DNA of 64,000 nt from Roseomonas nitratireducens (GCF_017813355.1 NZ_JAGIYZ010000014.1:62001-126000), one strand, 5' to 3'; counted from the stretch's first letter, positions 26,520 through 35,465 are shown. The notes: generated by a model from the sequence alone, not told the origin. Made by a program: numbers and translations.

Positions 26520-26905
26520 ACATCGGCGAAGCGGCCGCACGCTCCGGCGTCTCGGCGAAGATGATCCGGCACTACGAGTCGATCGGCCTGCTCGCCGCCG
26601 CACGCGGCGCGAACGGTTACCGCGTCTATGCCGAGCGTGACGTCGCCGTGCTGCGCTTCATCCGGCATGCGCGCGACCTCGGCTTTCCGCTCGAGGATGT
26701 GCGCCGCCTGCTCGCCTTGTGGCAGGATCGCGGACGCGCGAGCGCGGAGGTAAAGCAGCTTGCGCTTGCGCATGTGTCCGCGCTCGAGACCAAGGCAGAC
26801 TCCCTGCAGCGCATGGCGGCGAGCCTGCGGCACCTGGCCGCGCATTGCCACGGCGACGACCGCCCCGACTGCCCGATCATCGACGACCTCGCACGGAAGG
26901 AGTGA
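26516..26905 (+). CDS. cueR: MerR-family copper efflux regulator CueR
   Basis: 129 residues from a GTG overlapping the copA stop (GTGA). The N-terminal winged helix is [20 protein letters not shown], followed by the second recognition region [20 protein letters not shown] and a long dimerisation helix. The metal loop has Cys111 and Cys119 in [12 protein letters not shown], the spacing seen in Cu(I)/Ag(I)/Au(I)-sensing CueR. It probably binds the dyad at 24099-24117 and so controls its own operon. In many bacteria cueR is divergent from copA; here it is distal in the same transcript. Confidence 0.95.
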   Translation: MNIGEAAARSGVSAKMIRHYESIGLLAAARGANGYRVYAERDVAVLRFIRHARDLGFPLEDVRRLLALWQDRGRASAEVKQLALAHVSALETKADSLQRMAASLRHLAAHCHGDDRPDCPIIDDLARKE

Positions 26906-26909
26906 GACC

Positions 26910-27128
26910 ATGGACAAGACCAAGGGACCGGAGATCACGCTGAAGGTCGAAGGCCTCAGCTGCAGCCATTGCGCGCAGGCGGTGACCGCCGCGATCCAGT
27001 CGAAGGACCCGACGGCGAAGGTCGTCGTCGACGTCGCCGGCGGCACGGTGAAGACCGAGACCGTCCTGCCGCGCCACGTGATCAGCATGGCCGTCGAGGA
27101 GGAAGGCTACGCGGTGAAGCCCGAGTGA
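26910..27128 (+). CDS. copZ: copper chaperone CopZ-like HMA protein
   Basis: 72 residues, a single heavy-metal-associated domain with the metal motif GLSCSHCAQAV (Cys pair near residues 18 and 21) and no signal peptide, so it is cytoplasmic. It starts 4 bases after cueR. Such proteins shuttle Cu(I) to CopA or to the regulator. The last 20 residues, RHVISMAVEEEGYAVKPE, complete the beta-alpha-beta fold. Confidence 0.93.
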   Translation: MDKTKGPEITLKVEGLSCSHCAQAVTAAIQSKDPTAKVVVDVAGGTVKTETVLPRHVISMAVEEEGYAVKPE

Positions 27129-27135
27129 CGGGCCG

Positions 27136-27149
27136 TTGATCTGAATCAA
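27136..27149. promoter_or_regulatory. perfect FNR/DNR-type box upstream of the Crp/Fnr gene
   Basis: TTGAT-CTGA-ATCAA matches the TTGAT-N4-ATCAA consensus at all ten fixed positions. Its centre is about 58 bases before the ATG at 27201. With a class II geometry the start site would be near 27184, and GAGGAT at 27172-27177 would be a weak -10. Its placement suggests control of the regulator gene itself. Confidence 0.8.
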
Positions 27150-27200
27150 TCACCCCGCGCGGCTTCGCTGCGAGGATGACGGCATGCGGAAACACCTGCC

Positions 27201-27914
27201 ATGCCTGGGATCCGGTCGCCGCTCGGCGTGAAGGTCACGGGGCCGCTGCTCACGGCAGCGTCCCCGGAGACCCGCGCGCAGCTTCTCGGCGCGGCCGTCG
27301 CCTTGTCGGTGCCGCGCGGCGCGCCGATCCTCGCGCAGGAGGCTGAGGCCGACCGCCTTTTCCTGCTGCTGCAGGGTTCGGTCGGGCTCAGCACGGCCGA
27401 GGAAGGCGGCGCGGCCACGATGGTCGAGATCCTCTCGCCCGGCGAAGCCTTCCCGATCTCGGCGGTTCTGTTGCGCACGGCGCATCCGGTCGCCGCGGTG
27501 GCCCTGGCGCCCTGCCGCCTGCTCGCGATCCCCGCCGAGGAGGTGCGCGCGGCGGCGATGGGGGACAGCGGGTTGATGCAGGCGGCGCTCGAGCAGATGA
27601 CACGCCAGTGGCGGCTGCTGGTCGACCAGGTGGTGGATCTCAAGACACGCGACGCGACGCAGCGCGCGGCGCGCTTCCTCGCGCGGCGCCTCGGCACGGC
27701 GCGCGGCGCGGTGGACATCCCCGAGCCTCGGGGCGCGATCGCCGCGCGGCTCGGCATGACGCCGGAGAGCCTTTCGCGCGCCCTGCACGGGCTGGAAGCG
27801 GCCGGCCTGCTGCGCCTGCACGGGCGCAGGGTGGACGTGCCGGACCGCGCGGCGCTGCTGCGCGTCAGCGCGCCGCGCGCCGGCGGGGCTTCGCAGGCGG
27901 CGCGACGCGTGTAG
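27201..27914 (+). CDS. Crp/Fnr family transcription regulator lacking Fe-S cysteines
   Basis: 237 residues. The N-terminal two thirds is a cyclic-nucleotide-binding-like beta roll (RGAPILAQEAEADRLFLLLQ, EILSPGEAFPISAVLL), then a dimerisation helix, then the HTH AIAARLGMTPESLSRALHGL. The recognition helix carries the E-x-x-S-R pattern (ESLSR) known from FNR/DNR proteins to read TTGAT half-sites. The N-terminal cysteine cluster of oxygen-sensing FNR is absent. The protein is therefore nearer to DNR/NnrR/FixK-like members, whose signal is NO or another input. It sits just after a perfect FNR-type box, which points to autoregulation. Confidence 0.9.
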   Translation: MPGIRSPLGVKVTGPLLTAASPETRAQLLGAAVALSVPRGAPILAQEAEADRLFLLLQGSVGLSTAEEGGAATMVEILSPGEAFPISAVLLRTAHPVAAVALAPCRLLAIPAEEVRAAAMGDSGLMQAALEQMTRQWRLLVDQVVDLKTRDATQRAARFLARRLGTARGAVDIPEPRGAIAARLGMTPESLSRALHGLEAAGLLRLHGRRVDVPDRAALLRVSAPRAGGASQAARRV

Positions 27915-27946
27915 CCTTGGACCCCTCATCAAGGGGGGAACGCCGC

Positions 27947-28495
27947 ATGGCCCGCGTGCCGGACATGACCGTCGAGACACTGAAGCCCGAGGACCGCGAC
28001 CTGCTGAAGCGGAACATCGCGCTGCACCGCGCGCTGACCAACAGCCCGGGCGGGGCGCGCGCCTTCTCCGGGCTCGGCCAGTACATCCGCTACGGTTCGA
28101 AGCTGGACCCGAGGCTGCGGGAACTCGCCATCCTGCAGGTCGGCTGGCTCGCGCGGTCGCCCTATGAATGGTCGCACCACGTGAAGATCGGCTTCGACTT
28201 CGGCGTCAGCGAGGACGACATCCGTGCGCTGATCGCCGAGACCGAGGGGCGCGCCAGCGCCCTGGAACCGCTGGCGAAGCTGGTGCTGCTCGCGGCGCGG
28301 GAGGCCTATGCCGGCCCGGGCGTGAGCGCGGCCACCTACGCCGCCCTCGCCGCGCAGCTGGACCATGAGTTGATGGTCGACCTGGTGCTGGTCATCGCCT
28401 TCTACTGCGCCGTGGTGCGGGTGCTGGCCTCGCTCGAGATCCAGGTCGAGCCCGACTACCAGCCCTATCTCGACCGCTTCCCGCTGCCGGGCTGA
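27947..28495 (+). CDS. carboxymuconolactone decarboxylase (CMD/AhpD-like) family protein
   Basis: 182 residues with the all-helical CMD fold: LRELAILQVGWLARSPYEWS and HHVKIGFDFGVSEDDIRALI. It lacks the AhpD CxxC redox pair, having the YEWSHH motif instead, so it is not a classical peroxidase partner. The gene is 33 bases after the Crp/Fnr regulator. Its ribosome-binding site AGGGG sits in the 3' arm of a small hairpin (CCCCT/AGGGG, 27922-27936). The reaction is not known. Confidence 0.88.
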   Translation: MARVPDMTVETLKPEDRDLLKRNIALHRALTNSPGGARAFSGLGQYIRYGSKLDPRLRELAILQVGWLARSPYEWSHHVKIGFDFGVSEDDIRALIAETEGRASALEPLAKLVLLAAREAYAGPGVSAATYAALAAQLDHELMVDLVLVIAFYCAVVRVLASLEIQVEPDYQPYLDRFPLPG

Positions 28496-28532
28496 GGCTT
28501 GCGCCGGCGGCGGCGCGCCCCACCTCGCGCGC

Positions 28533-28949
28533 ATGACCGTCACCGCCGCCATCGCGCTTGTCTGCATCGCCATGCTGTTCGGCGGCATGGCCTTCTTCGC
28601 GGCCTGCATCGCGCCGCTGGTGTTCACGCGCCTGCCGCCCGAATGGGCGGGGCGGTTCATCCGCGGGGTGTTCCCGGTCTACTACCTGTGGGTGCTGGGC
28701 ACGGCGGCGGCGGGCGCGGTGGCGCTCATGCCGGTCCGTCCCGCCGATGCGGGGGCGCTGGCGCTGGTCGCCGGCGCGACCGTGTGGCTGCGCCAGTCGC
28801 TGATGCCGCGCATCAACGCGCTGTCGGACGCGGCGCAGGCCGGCGACGCGGCGGCGAAGGCGGGCTTCGACCGTGCGCACAGGCTGTCGGTCGCGGTGAA
28901 CCTGGCGCAGATGCTCGTCGCCGCGGTCGTATTGGTGCGCTTCGCCTGA
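28533..28949 (+). CDS. DUF4149-like membrane protein
   Basis: 138 residues with four membrane helices: VTAAIALVCIAMLFGGMAFF, VYYLWVLGTAAAGAVALM, DAGALALVAGATVWLRQ and a C-terminal one ending VRFA. RINALSDAAQAGDAAAKAGF and FDRAHRLSVAVNLAQM match the conserved loop of the DUF4149 (TMEM205-like) family. No function is established. It lies 37 bases after the CMD gene. Confidence 0.82.
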   Translation: MTVTAAIALVCIAMLFGGMAFFAACIAPLVFTRLPPEWAGRFIRGVFPVYYLWVLGTAAAGAVALMPVRPADAGALALVAGATVWLRQSLMPRINALSDAAQAGDAAAKAGFDRAHRLSVAVNLAQMLVAAVVLVRFA

Positions 28950-29024
28950 CCCATGCATGGCGCGCCGCGCGCCGCGCATGGGTCCGTCCTCGACGCGGCC
29001 GGCGGCGCGGGCGAGCATGGCCGC

Positions 29025-30242
29025 ATGAGAGCAGCCCTGCCCATCCTGATCGGCGCCTCCGTCATGCTCTCCCTCGCCATGGGGCTGCGCCAGAGCCTCG
29101 GCCTGTTCATGGCGCCGTCGACGCAGGACCTCGGCATCGCGGTGGCCGAGTTCACGCTGGCGATCGCGGTGCAGAACCTGGGCTGGGGCTTCCTGCAGCC
29201 CTTTGCGGGCGCGGCCGCGGCGCGCTGGGGCTTCCGCCCGGTACTGGCGGCTGGCGTGGTCGCCTACCTGGCGGGGCTCGCGGTGATGGCGCTGGCGCAG
29301 GGGGCGCTCGCGCTGATGGTCGGCGCCGGGCTGCTGATCGGGCTGGCGCTGGCCTGCACGGGCAGCGGCATGGCGCTCGCCGTCGCATCGCGGCCGGTCT
29401 CGGCGGCGGCGCGGTCGAGCGCCCTGGGCATGGTCTCGGCGGCGGGGTCGGTCGGCGCGCTGCTCGCCGCGCCGATCGGGCAGGTGCTGTCGGAAGGCTG
29501 GGGCTGGCGCGCGGGCGTCTGGGGCTTCCTGATCCTCGGCCTCGCCATGCTGCCCGCCGCCTGGGTGGCCGGGCGGGTGGACCGCGTGCCGGTGCCGCCG
29601 CTGGCGCGGGGGGAGACGCCGCGGATGGGCGTGGCCCTTGCCCGCGCCATGTCGCACCCGCCCTTCCTGGTCATGTCCGCGGCCTATTTCGTCTGCGGGC
29701 TGCAGCTCGTCTTCCTGACGACGCACCTGCCCTCCTACCTCGCGCTGTGCGGGCAGGACCCGATGCTGTCGGCCAAGGCGCTCGGGCTGATCGGCGGGTT
29801 CAACGTGCTGGGATCGCTGTTCTTCGGCTGGGCCGGCGGGCGGTGGAACAAGGGGGCGCTGCTGGGCGCCATCTACCTGGTGCGCTCGCTCGTGCTCGGG
29901 CTGTACTTCGCCTGGCCGCCGAGCGAGGCCTCGACGCTCGTCTTCGCCGCCATCATGGGGTTCCTGTGGCTCGGCGTCGCGCCGCTGGTGTCGGGGATGG
30001 TGGCGGAGATGTTCGGGCTGCGTTTCCAGGCGCTGATCCAGGGCATCGCCTTCATGTCCCACCAGCTCGGCTCCTTCCTCGGGGCCTTCGGGGGCGGGCT
30101 GCTGTTCGACCTGAACGGGGACTATGTCCTGGCCTGGCAGCTGGGGGTGGGCATGGGGCTCTTCGCCGGTGCGGTTCAGGTCGCCTTCGCGCTGCGCGGG
30201 CGCCCGCCCGGGGCGCCGGAGCCGCGCCCGGCTCCCGCCTGA
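29025..30242 (+). CDS. MFS transporter, oxalate/formate-antiporter or monocarboxylate-like
   Basis: 405 residues with 12 helices. The start MRAALPILIGASVMLSLAMG at 29025 directly leads into the first helix, whereas an earlier ATG adds 24 unlikely residues. GLRQSLGLFMAPSTQDLGIA in the first loop and GWGWRAGVWGFLILGLAML mid-protein are typical of the OFA/MCT-like branch, which moves monocarboxylates or oxalate. The second half has RWNKGALLGAIYLVRSL, the repeat of the loop motif. The substrate is not determined. A DctP binding protein follows after 65 bases. Confidence 0.88.
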   Translation: MRAALPILIGASVMLSLAMGLRQSLGLFMAPSTQDLGIAVAEFTLAIAVQNLGWGFLQPFAGAAAARWGFRPVLAAGVVAYLAGLAVMALAQGALALMVGAGLLIGLALACTGSGMALAVASRPVSAAARSSALGMVSAAGSVGALLAAPIGQVLSEGWGWRAGVWGFLILGLAMLPAAWVAGRVDRVPVPPLARGETPRMGVALARAMSHPPFLVMSAAYFVCGLQLVFLTTHLPSYLALCGQDPMLSAKALGLIGGFNVLGSLFFGWAGGRWNKGALLGAIYLVRSLVLGLYFAWPPSEASTLVFAAIMGFLWLGVAPLVSGMVAEMFGLRFQALIQGIAFMSHQLGSFLGAFGGGLLFDLNGDYVLAWQLGVGMGLFAGAVQVAFALRGRPPGAPEPRPAPA

Positions 30243-30307
30243 TCCTTTTCCCGACCGTCCCAATCCCCTATGTGGCTGCCACCGTTCCACCCTGGGAGGA
30301 AACCCGC

Positions 30308-31399
30308 ATGAACCGTCGTGCCCTGATGGGGGCCGCGGCCGCCGCCGCGCCCGCCGCCCTCGCCACGCCCGCCCTGGCCCAGACCCAGATGCCGGAGGTG
30401 CGCTGGCGCGTGCAGTCCTCCTTCCCCCGGGTGTTCGACGTGCTGTACGGCACGCTGGAGCGCATCGCCGCGCGCGTCGGCCAGCTGACCGAAGGCCGCT
30501 TCCGTATCCAGACCTTCCCGGCGGGCGAGATCGTGGGCGGCCTGCAGGTGCTGGACGCGGTGCAGGCCGGCACGCTGGAGGGCGGGCACACCGCCTCCTA
30601 CTACTACATCGGCAAGGACACGGCCTTCGCCCCCTTCACCGCGATGTGCTTCGGCCTGAACACGCGGCAGATGACCTCGTGGTTCCGCTTCGGCGGCGGC
30701 AACGAGCTCGCGGCCGAGTTCTTCCGCGAATACAGCATCGTCGCCCATCCGGCGGGCGACACCGGCGCGCAGATGGGCGGCTGGTTCCGCAACGAGATCA
30801 CGGGCGTCGACAGCCTGCGCGGGCTGAAGTTCCGCATCACGGGCCTGGCCGGCCAGCTCTTCACCCGCCTCGGCGCCGCGCCGACGCTGATCGCGCCGGC
30901 CGACATCTATCCGTCGCTGGAACGCGGCGTGATCGACGCGGCGGAGTTCGTGGGCCCGCATGACGACGAACGGGCGAACTACGTCCGTGTGGCGCGCTTC
31001 TACTACGCGCCGGGCTTCTGGGAGCCGGGCGCGCGGCTGCACTTCATGATGAACCAGCGCGCCCATGCCGCGCTGCCGGACCTCTACAAGCACGCGCTGG
31101 AAGTCGCCTGCGCCGAGGCCGATTCCGACATGACCGCGCGCTACGACCACCTTAACCCGCAGGCGCTGCGCCGCCTTGTCGCCGCAGGGGCGCAGCTGCG
31201 CTTCTGGCCGCGCCCGGTGCTCGAAGCCGCCTGGCGCGCGAATGAGGAGATGAACGCCGACCTCGCGCGGCAGAATCCGAAGCTCGCCCGCATCATGGAA
31301 AGCTACCTCCGCTTCCGCGGCGACCAGTTCCAGTGGTTCCGCGTGGCCGAGAATTCCTACGACAACTTCGCCTTCGCCGCGCCGCAGACGGTGCGCTGA
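30308..31399 (+). CDS. TRAP transporter DctP-type binding protein without linked permease
   Basis: 363 residues, a strong GGGAGGAA site 6 bases before the ATG. The signal MNRRALMGAAAAAAPAALA ends at ALAQ. The mature protein begins PEVRWRVQSSFPRVFDVLYG and contains the DctP landmarks LRGLKFRITGLAGQLFTRLG (with the carboxylate-binding Arg) and ERGVIDAAEFVGPHDDERAN. It belongs to the subgroup that often binds 2-oxo acids. No DctQ/DctM genes are in the window, so it must use a permease encoded elsewhere. Confidence 0.93.
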   Translation: MNRRALMGAAAAAAPAALATPALAQTQMPEVRWRVQSSFPRVFDVLYGTLERIAARVGQLTEGRFRIQTFPAGEIVGGLQVLDAVQAGTLEGGHTASYYYIGKDTAFAPFTAMCFGLNTRQMTSWFRFGGGNELAAEFFREYSIVAHPAGDTGAQMGGWFRNEITGVDSLRGLKFRITGLAGQLFTRLGAAPTLIAPADIYPSLERGVIDAAEFVGPHDDERANYVRVARFYYAPGFWEPGARLHFMMNQRAHAALPDLYKHALEVACAEADSDMTARYDHLNPQALRRLVAAGAQLRFWPRPVLEAAWRANEEMNADLARQNPKLARIMESYLRFRGDQFQWFRVAENSYDNFAFAAPQTVR

Positions 31400-31417
31400 A
31401 GCCGGACGGGCGGCGGC

Positions 31418-32962
31418 GTGTCGCAGGTGGCCGCCGCGGCCCGAGACCTGGGGGCCGCCGCCGGTTGGGCGGCGGTCCTCCTCCTCGCCGCGTCGCTCCG
31501 CCTCGCAATGCTCGGCGATGCGGAACTCTGGTACGACGAGGTGGCGACGGCGTTGTTCGCCGCCCTTCCACTGCACGACATCTTCGGCTGGCTTACGCGG
31601 GTCGAAACCAACCCGCCCGTCTACTTCGCGGCTTTGCATCTTTGGGTAAACGTCGCGGGCGAGGCGGAGGTCGCGTTGCGGCTCCCCTCGGCGCTGGCCG
31701 GCATCGCTGCCGTGGCCGCGACCATGCTGCTCGCCACCCGCTGCTTCGGCCCGCGCGCCGGCATTTGGGCGGGACTCGTGATCGCCGTCGCAGCGTGGCA
31801 TGTCATGCAATCGCGCGATGCCCGCGCATATGCCTTCCTGGTTCTGTTCTTCGCGCTCGCGCTGCTCGCGGCGCGGCGGCTGGCGGAGGTTGCGCCAAGG
31901 CAGCGGATACGGGCTGCCTGGCTGGCGGTGCTGCTCGGCTGCCTCGGCGCCACGATGCCCGCCATGCACCATACCGGGTTGATCGCCGCGGCGACCGCGC
32001 ACGCCTATGGGCTGTGGCACATGGCCGCGCGCCGGGAGGCGCACGTGCCGACCATCGCGTGGTTCGGCGCGGCAGGCCTCGTCTGCGTGTTGCTTTCGAT
32101 GCCGATGCTGGTGATCGCTGTCGACCTCGCCGCCGATCCCTCGAACGCGACATCCTGGATGCACGAGCAGCGCTGGGTGCGCATCGGCCATAGCCTACAG
32201 GCCCATTTGACCGCCGCGCCCATCATGCTGGTACGGGACGGCCTACTGCGCGCGGTGGTGGCAGCGGCAGGCGGTGCGTTCACCCTGTTCATCCTCGCGC
32301 GCCTCGTGCGCGCTCACGGCAGCAGGACCGAGATACTGGCATTCGCCGGCACAGTCGCGACGGCGGTACTGCTGTTCCTCGCCGCGGAAGCGATCACGCC
32401 CGTGATGCTGGACAGGACCTTGTCGTTCCTGATGGTTCCCGTCGCGATCCTTATCGGCGCGGCGATCGCCGAGGACACGTCGGCGCGGTCGCGCGCCGGC
32501 GTTTTCGTCGCCTTCTCGGCGATCCAGGCGCCGATGCTCCTCGCCTGCTTCGATCCGCCATGGCATCGGCAGGCGTCGCGCCTTGCCGCGCTGGTTGCGG
32601 CCGGGCCGGGGACTATCGTCATGACGAACATCTTCGATGTCGCATCGGTCGAACGCTACGGCCGGGGCACTACGGCCGACATGCTTGTGCCGACGGCGGT
32701 CGGCATCGGCCTCCAGCACCGGATGGTGGAGGTGCTGGGGCGCCCACGCATCATCGACGCCGAGGCGCTCGCAAGACGCGCCTGCGGTGCGGATCGCGTC
32801 GCGCCGCCACTGCGGATCGTCGAAAGCCTGCGGGGCCCCGGGCTTCGCGATGCGCTGGATCGTGCCGGCTGGACCCTCGTCGCCGCCGATACGGCCGGCG
32901 TATACGGCGTGGATATATGGGAGCCGCCGGAATGCGAACTCCCCGCCGGCAGCACCCGATGA
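31418..32962 (+). CDS. GT39/ArnT-like polytopic glycosyltransferase
   Basis: 514 residues from a GTG at 31418. The protein has about 11 membrane helices. The first periplasmic loop holds GDAELWYDEVATALF, the conserved acidic motif of GT-C glycosyltransferases (Asp/Glu catalytic pair), and NPPVYFAALHLWVNVAGEAE follows in the usual place. The C-terminal 120 residues are soluble and periplasmic. These enzymes transfer sugar from a polyprenyl-phosphate donor. The following gene is uppP, which recycles that lipid, so the context fits. Codons such as ATA and third-position A/T appear more often than in adjacent genes. Confidence 0.8.
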   Translation: MSQVAAAARDLGAAAGWAAVLLLAASLRLAMLGDAELWYDEVATALFAALPLHDIFGWLTRVETNPPVYFAALHLWVNVAGEAEVALRLPSALAGIAAVAATMLLATRCFGPRAGIWAGLVIAVAAWHVMQSRDARAYAFLVLFFALALLAARRLAEVAPRQRIRAAWLAVLLGCLGATMPAMHHTGLIAAATAHAYGLWHMAARREAHVPTIAWFGAAGLVCVLLSMPMLVIAVDLAADPSNATSWMHEQRWVRIGHSLQAHLTAAPIMLVRDGLLRAVVAAAGGAFTLFILARLVRAHGSRTEILAFAGTVATAVLLFLAAEAITPVMLDRTLSFLMVPVAILIGAAIAEDTSARSRAGVFVAFSAIQAPMLLACFDPPWHRQASRLAALVAAGPGTIVMTNIFDVASVERYGRGTTADMLVPTAVGIGLQHRMVEVLGRPRIIDAEALARRACGADRVAPPLRIVESLRGPGLRDALDRAGWTLVAADTAGVYGVDIWEPPECELPAGSTR

Positions 32963-32990
32963 ACGCCCTTCAGCCACCTGGACCAGCGAC

Positions 32991-33794
32991 ATGCACCTGA
33001 ACGACCTGTTCGCCGCCCTGCTCATGGGCATCGTCGAGGGGCTGACCGAGTTCCTCCCCATCTCCTCCACCGGCCACCTGATCCTGCTCGGCGAGCTGAT
33101 CGGCTTCCGCGGGCCGCCGGGGAAGACCTTCGAGATCTCGATCCAGCTCGGCGCCATCCTCGCCGTGGTGGTGATCTACCGGAAGCTGATCCTCGACCTG
33201 ATGCTGCACATGTGGCGCCCGGGGTTGCAGCGCTTCTACGTGGTGAACCTGCTGCTCGCCTTCCTGCCGGCCGCGGTCATCGGCGCGACGCTGCATTCCA
33301 CGATCACGGGGCTGCTGTTCAACCCCTGGGTGGTCTGCGTGGCGCTGATCCTGGGCGGCATCGCCATCATCGCGATCGAGCGGGCGCGGCCGGAACCCTC
33401 GATCCGCTCGGTGCCGGAGATCGGGCCGCTCGCCGCGCTGCTGATCGGCTTCGGCCAGGCGCTGGCGATGATCCCGGGCACGTCGCGGTCCGGCGCGACC
33501 ATCATCACCGCGCTGCTGATCGGCGTGGATCGCAAGACGGCGGCCGAATTCTCCTTCGTCCTCGCCATCCCGACCATGCTCGCGGCGACGGTCTACTCGC
33601 TCTACAAGGCGCGCGCGGACATCGACGTCTCGGCCTTCGGGCAGATCGGCGTCGGCTTCGCCGCGGCCTTCATCGTCGCCTTCCTGACCGTGCGCGCGGT
33701 GCTCGCCGTGATCGGCCGGATCGGCTTCACGCCCTTCGGGTGGTACCGCATCGGCCTTGGGGTGCTCATGCTCGCGGTGCTGTCATTCCGATAA
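32991..33794 (+). CDS. uppP: undecaprenyl-diphosphatase UppP (BacA)
   Basis: 267 residues. Both family signatures are intact: GIVEGLTEFLPISSTGHLIL (about 13-32, with the catalytic Glu and Ser) and ALAMIPGTSRSGATIITALL (with the phosphate-binding Arg). Eight or so membrane helices. It removes a phosphate from undecaprenyl diphosphate at the inner membrane to regenerate the carrier for peptidoglycan and polysaccharide export. It lies 28 bases after the GT39-like gene. Confidence 0.97.
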   Translation: MHLNDLFAALLMGIVEGLTEFLPISSTGHLILLGELIGFRGPPGKTFEISIQLGAILAVVVIYRKLILDLMLHMWRPGLQRFYVVNLLLAFLPAAVIGATLHSTITGLLFNPWVVCVALILGGIAIIAIERARPEPSIRSVPEIGPLAALLIGFGQALAMIPGTSRSGATIITALLIGVDRKTAAEFSFVLAIPTMLAATVYSLYKARADIDVSAFGQIGVGFAAAFIVAFLTVRAVLAVIGRIGFTPFGWYRIGLGVLMLAVLSFR

Positions 33795-33869
33795 CGGAAG
33801 ATCGCCCGGCGTCAGCGAATTCGTGACATCCGGCATGTAGCCTCCGCCGCCATTCGCGATCCTTCAAGC

Positions 33870-35465
33870 ATGCCGATAGCCCTCCTCATCGCCGCCGCCC
33901 TTGCCGTTGTCTGCATGCCGGTGCTGGCGGTGCCGGTTCCCCCGCTACTCGACTACCCGAACCATCTCGCACGGCTCTGGCTGCTGGCGGGCGGGCTCGA
34001 ACGCCCGGCGCTTGCCGCCTTCTACGAAGCGGACTGGCGCAACGCCTTCACCAATGGCGGCATGGACACGCTGGTGGTGTTGCTGGCGCCGCTCCTGGGC
34101 GGAGCGGAGCCTGCGATGCGCCTCATGCTGGCGCTGGCGCTGGTGTTGCCGCCGCTCGGCGCCGCGGCGCTGAACCGCGCGCTCTTCGGCGGCTGGCGCG
34201 CCTGGCAGGTCGGCTTCGCGGTCCTCGCCTTCAACGGCATTCTCCTGGCGGGCTTCCTGAGCTTCATGATCGGCCTCGGCCTCGCGCTGCTGGCCGCCGC
34301 GGCGGAACCCGCGCTCGTGCGCCGCGCCTGGCTGCCGCGGCTTGTGGTGCGCGCGGCCTTCGGGGTGCTGCTGATCTGGATGCATGCGCTCGGGCTCGCC
34401 TTCTACCTGGCGTTGCTGGTGGGTCTCGCGATCGGGCCCTCGATGCGCGCCGCGCTGGCGGGGCCGCGCGCCATCGCGGCGGCGGCCGGGCGGGCGGCGC
34501 TCGCCGTCGCGTCGGCGGCGCTGCCCGCCTTCCTCATGCTGCACCTGTCCGGGACGCCGGGGCCGTGGGACGGCGCGGCGGAGGACGACACGCTGCTGCG
34601 ACCCTGGTCCGGCTATGCCTTCTTCGAGAAGGTCCGCGCCCTGACCACCGCCTTCGGCACCTATGAGGTTCCGGTCGACCTCGCGATGCTGCTGGCCGTG
34701 CTTGCGGTCGCACGCTGGGCGCTGGCGAAGGACCGCCTGCGGGTGCATGGCGGGCTGCTGGCCGCCGCGGGCGGATTGCTGGTGCTGGCGATCATCATGC
34801 CGAACACGCTCGGCGGGACGGGCTGGATGGACCGGCGTTTCCCGATCATGGCGCTGCTCACCTTCCTCGCGGCGATGTTGCCACGCGTGCCGGCCGGACG
34901 GCACCTGGCGGTCGCCGCCGGCCTGCTGCTCATCGTCGCGCTGCGCGCGGCCTGGATGGGCTGGGTGTGGGATGCGCGCCAGGCCGACATCGCCGCGGTG
35001 GAGCGCGCGATCGCCCCGATGCCGCCCGGCGCCGCGCTGCTCGTCGCCTATGAGTTCCCCGGCGACCGCTTCGCCTCCCCGGTCGGCCGCTATTTCCCGC
35101 GCGGCCAGATGCCGACCTACGAGCATCTCGGCGCCCTGGCCGTGACGCGGCGCGAAGCCTTCGTCCCGACGCTCTTCGCGCTGCGAGGGCGGCACGTGCT
35201 GCGCGTGCTCCCGCCCTGGGACGAGCTGGCGCTGGCCAATGGGCTCGGGGTTGCGGTCACCCAGCTGGACGACGCGACGGCGGGCGATGCGCGGCCCTAT
35301 CTGCGCGACTGGCGCCGACGCTTCGACTACCTGCTGGTGCTCGACGGGGACCATCCCGGCGGCGGCGTGCGCGCCGCGCCGACCCAGGGCCTCGCGCGCG
35401 TCGCCATGGAGGGCTTCGCGCGGCTCTACCGGATCGAACGCCCCGGCGAGGCAGCCGCGCGATAG
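33870..35465 (+). CDS. polytopic membrane protein, possible GT-C glycosyltransferase
   Basis: 531 residues with 10 or more hydrophobic helices and a soluble C-terminal part from about residue 390 (MPPGAALLVAYEFPGDRFAS). After the first helix comes PVPPLLDYPNHLARLWLL. An Asp in the first outer loop plus a C-terminal periplasmic domain is the GT-C plan, but I cannot match a named family. It is 75 bases after uppP and is convergent with the small ACT gene. Call it a hypothetical membrane protein with a possible role in envelope glycosylation. Confidence 0.65.
   Translation: MPIALLIAAALAVVCMPVLAVPVPPLLDYPNHLARLWLLAGGLERPALAAFYEADWRNAFTNGGMDTLVVLLAPLLGGAEPAMRLMLALALVLPPLGAAALNRALFGGWRAWQVGFAVLAFNGILLAGFLSFMIGLGLALLAAAAEPALVRRAWLPRLVVRAAFGVLLIWMHALGLAFYLALLVGLAIGPSMRAALAGPRAIAAAAGRAALAVASAALPAFLMLHLSGTPGPWDGAAEDDTLLRPWSGYAFFEKVRALTTAFGTYEVPVDLAMLLAVLAVARWALAKDRLRVHGGLLAAAGGLLVLAIIMPNTLGGTGWMDRRFPIMALLTFLAAMLPRVPAGRHLAVAAGLLLIVALRAAWMGWVWDARQADIAAVERAIAPMPPGAALLVAYEFPGDRFASPVGRYFPRGQMPTYEHLGALAVTRREAFVPTLFALRGRHVLRVLPPWDELALANGLGVAVTQLDDATAGDARPYLRDWRRRFDYLLVLDGDHPGGGVRAAPTQGLARVAMEGFARLYRIERPGEAAAR

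Noticed and set aside
28499-30307. Long open frame upstream of the DctP gene on the plus strand
   Set aside because: Arg/Gly-rich translation without family features; DUF4149 and MFS genes in another frame explain the region. The DctP start at 30308 has a signal peptide and a strong ribosome-binding site.
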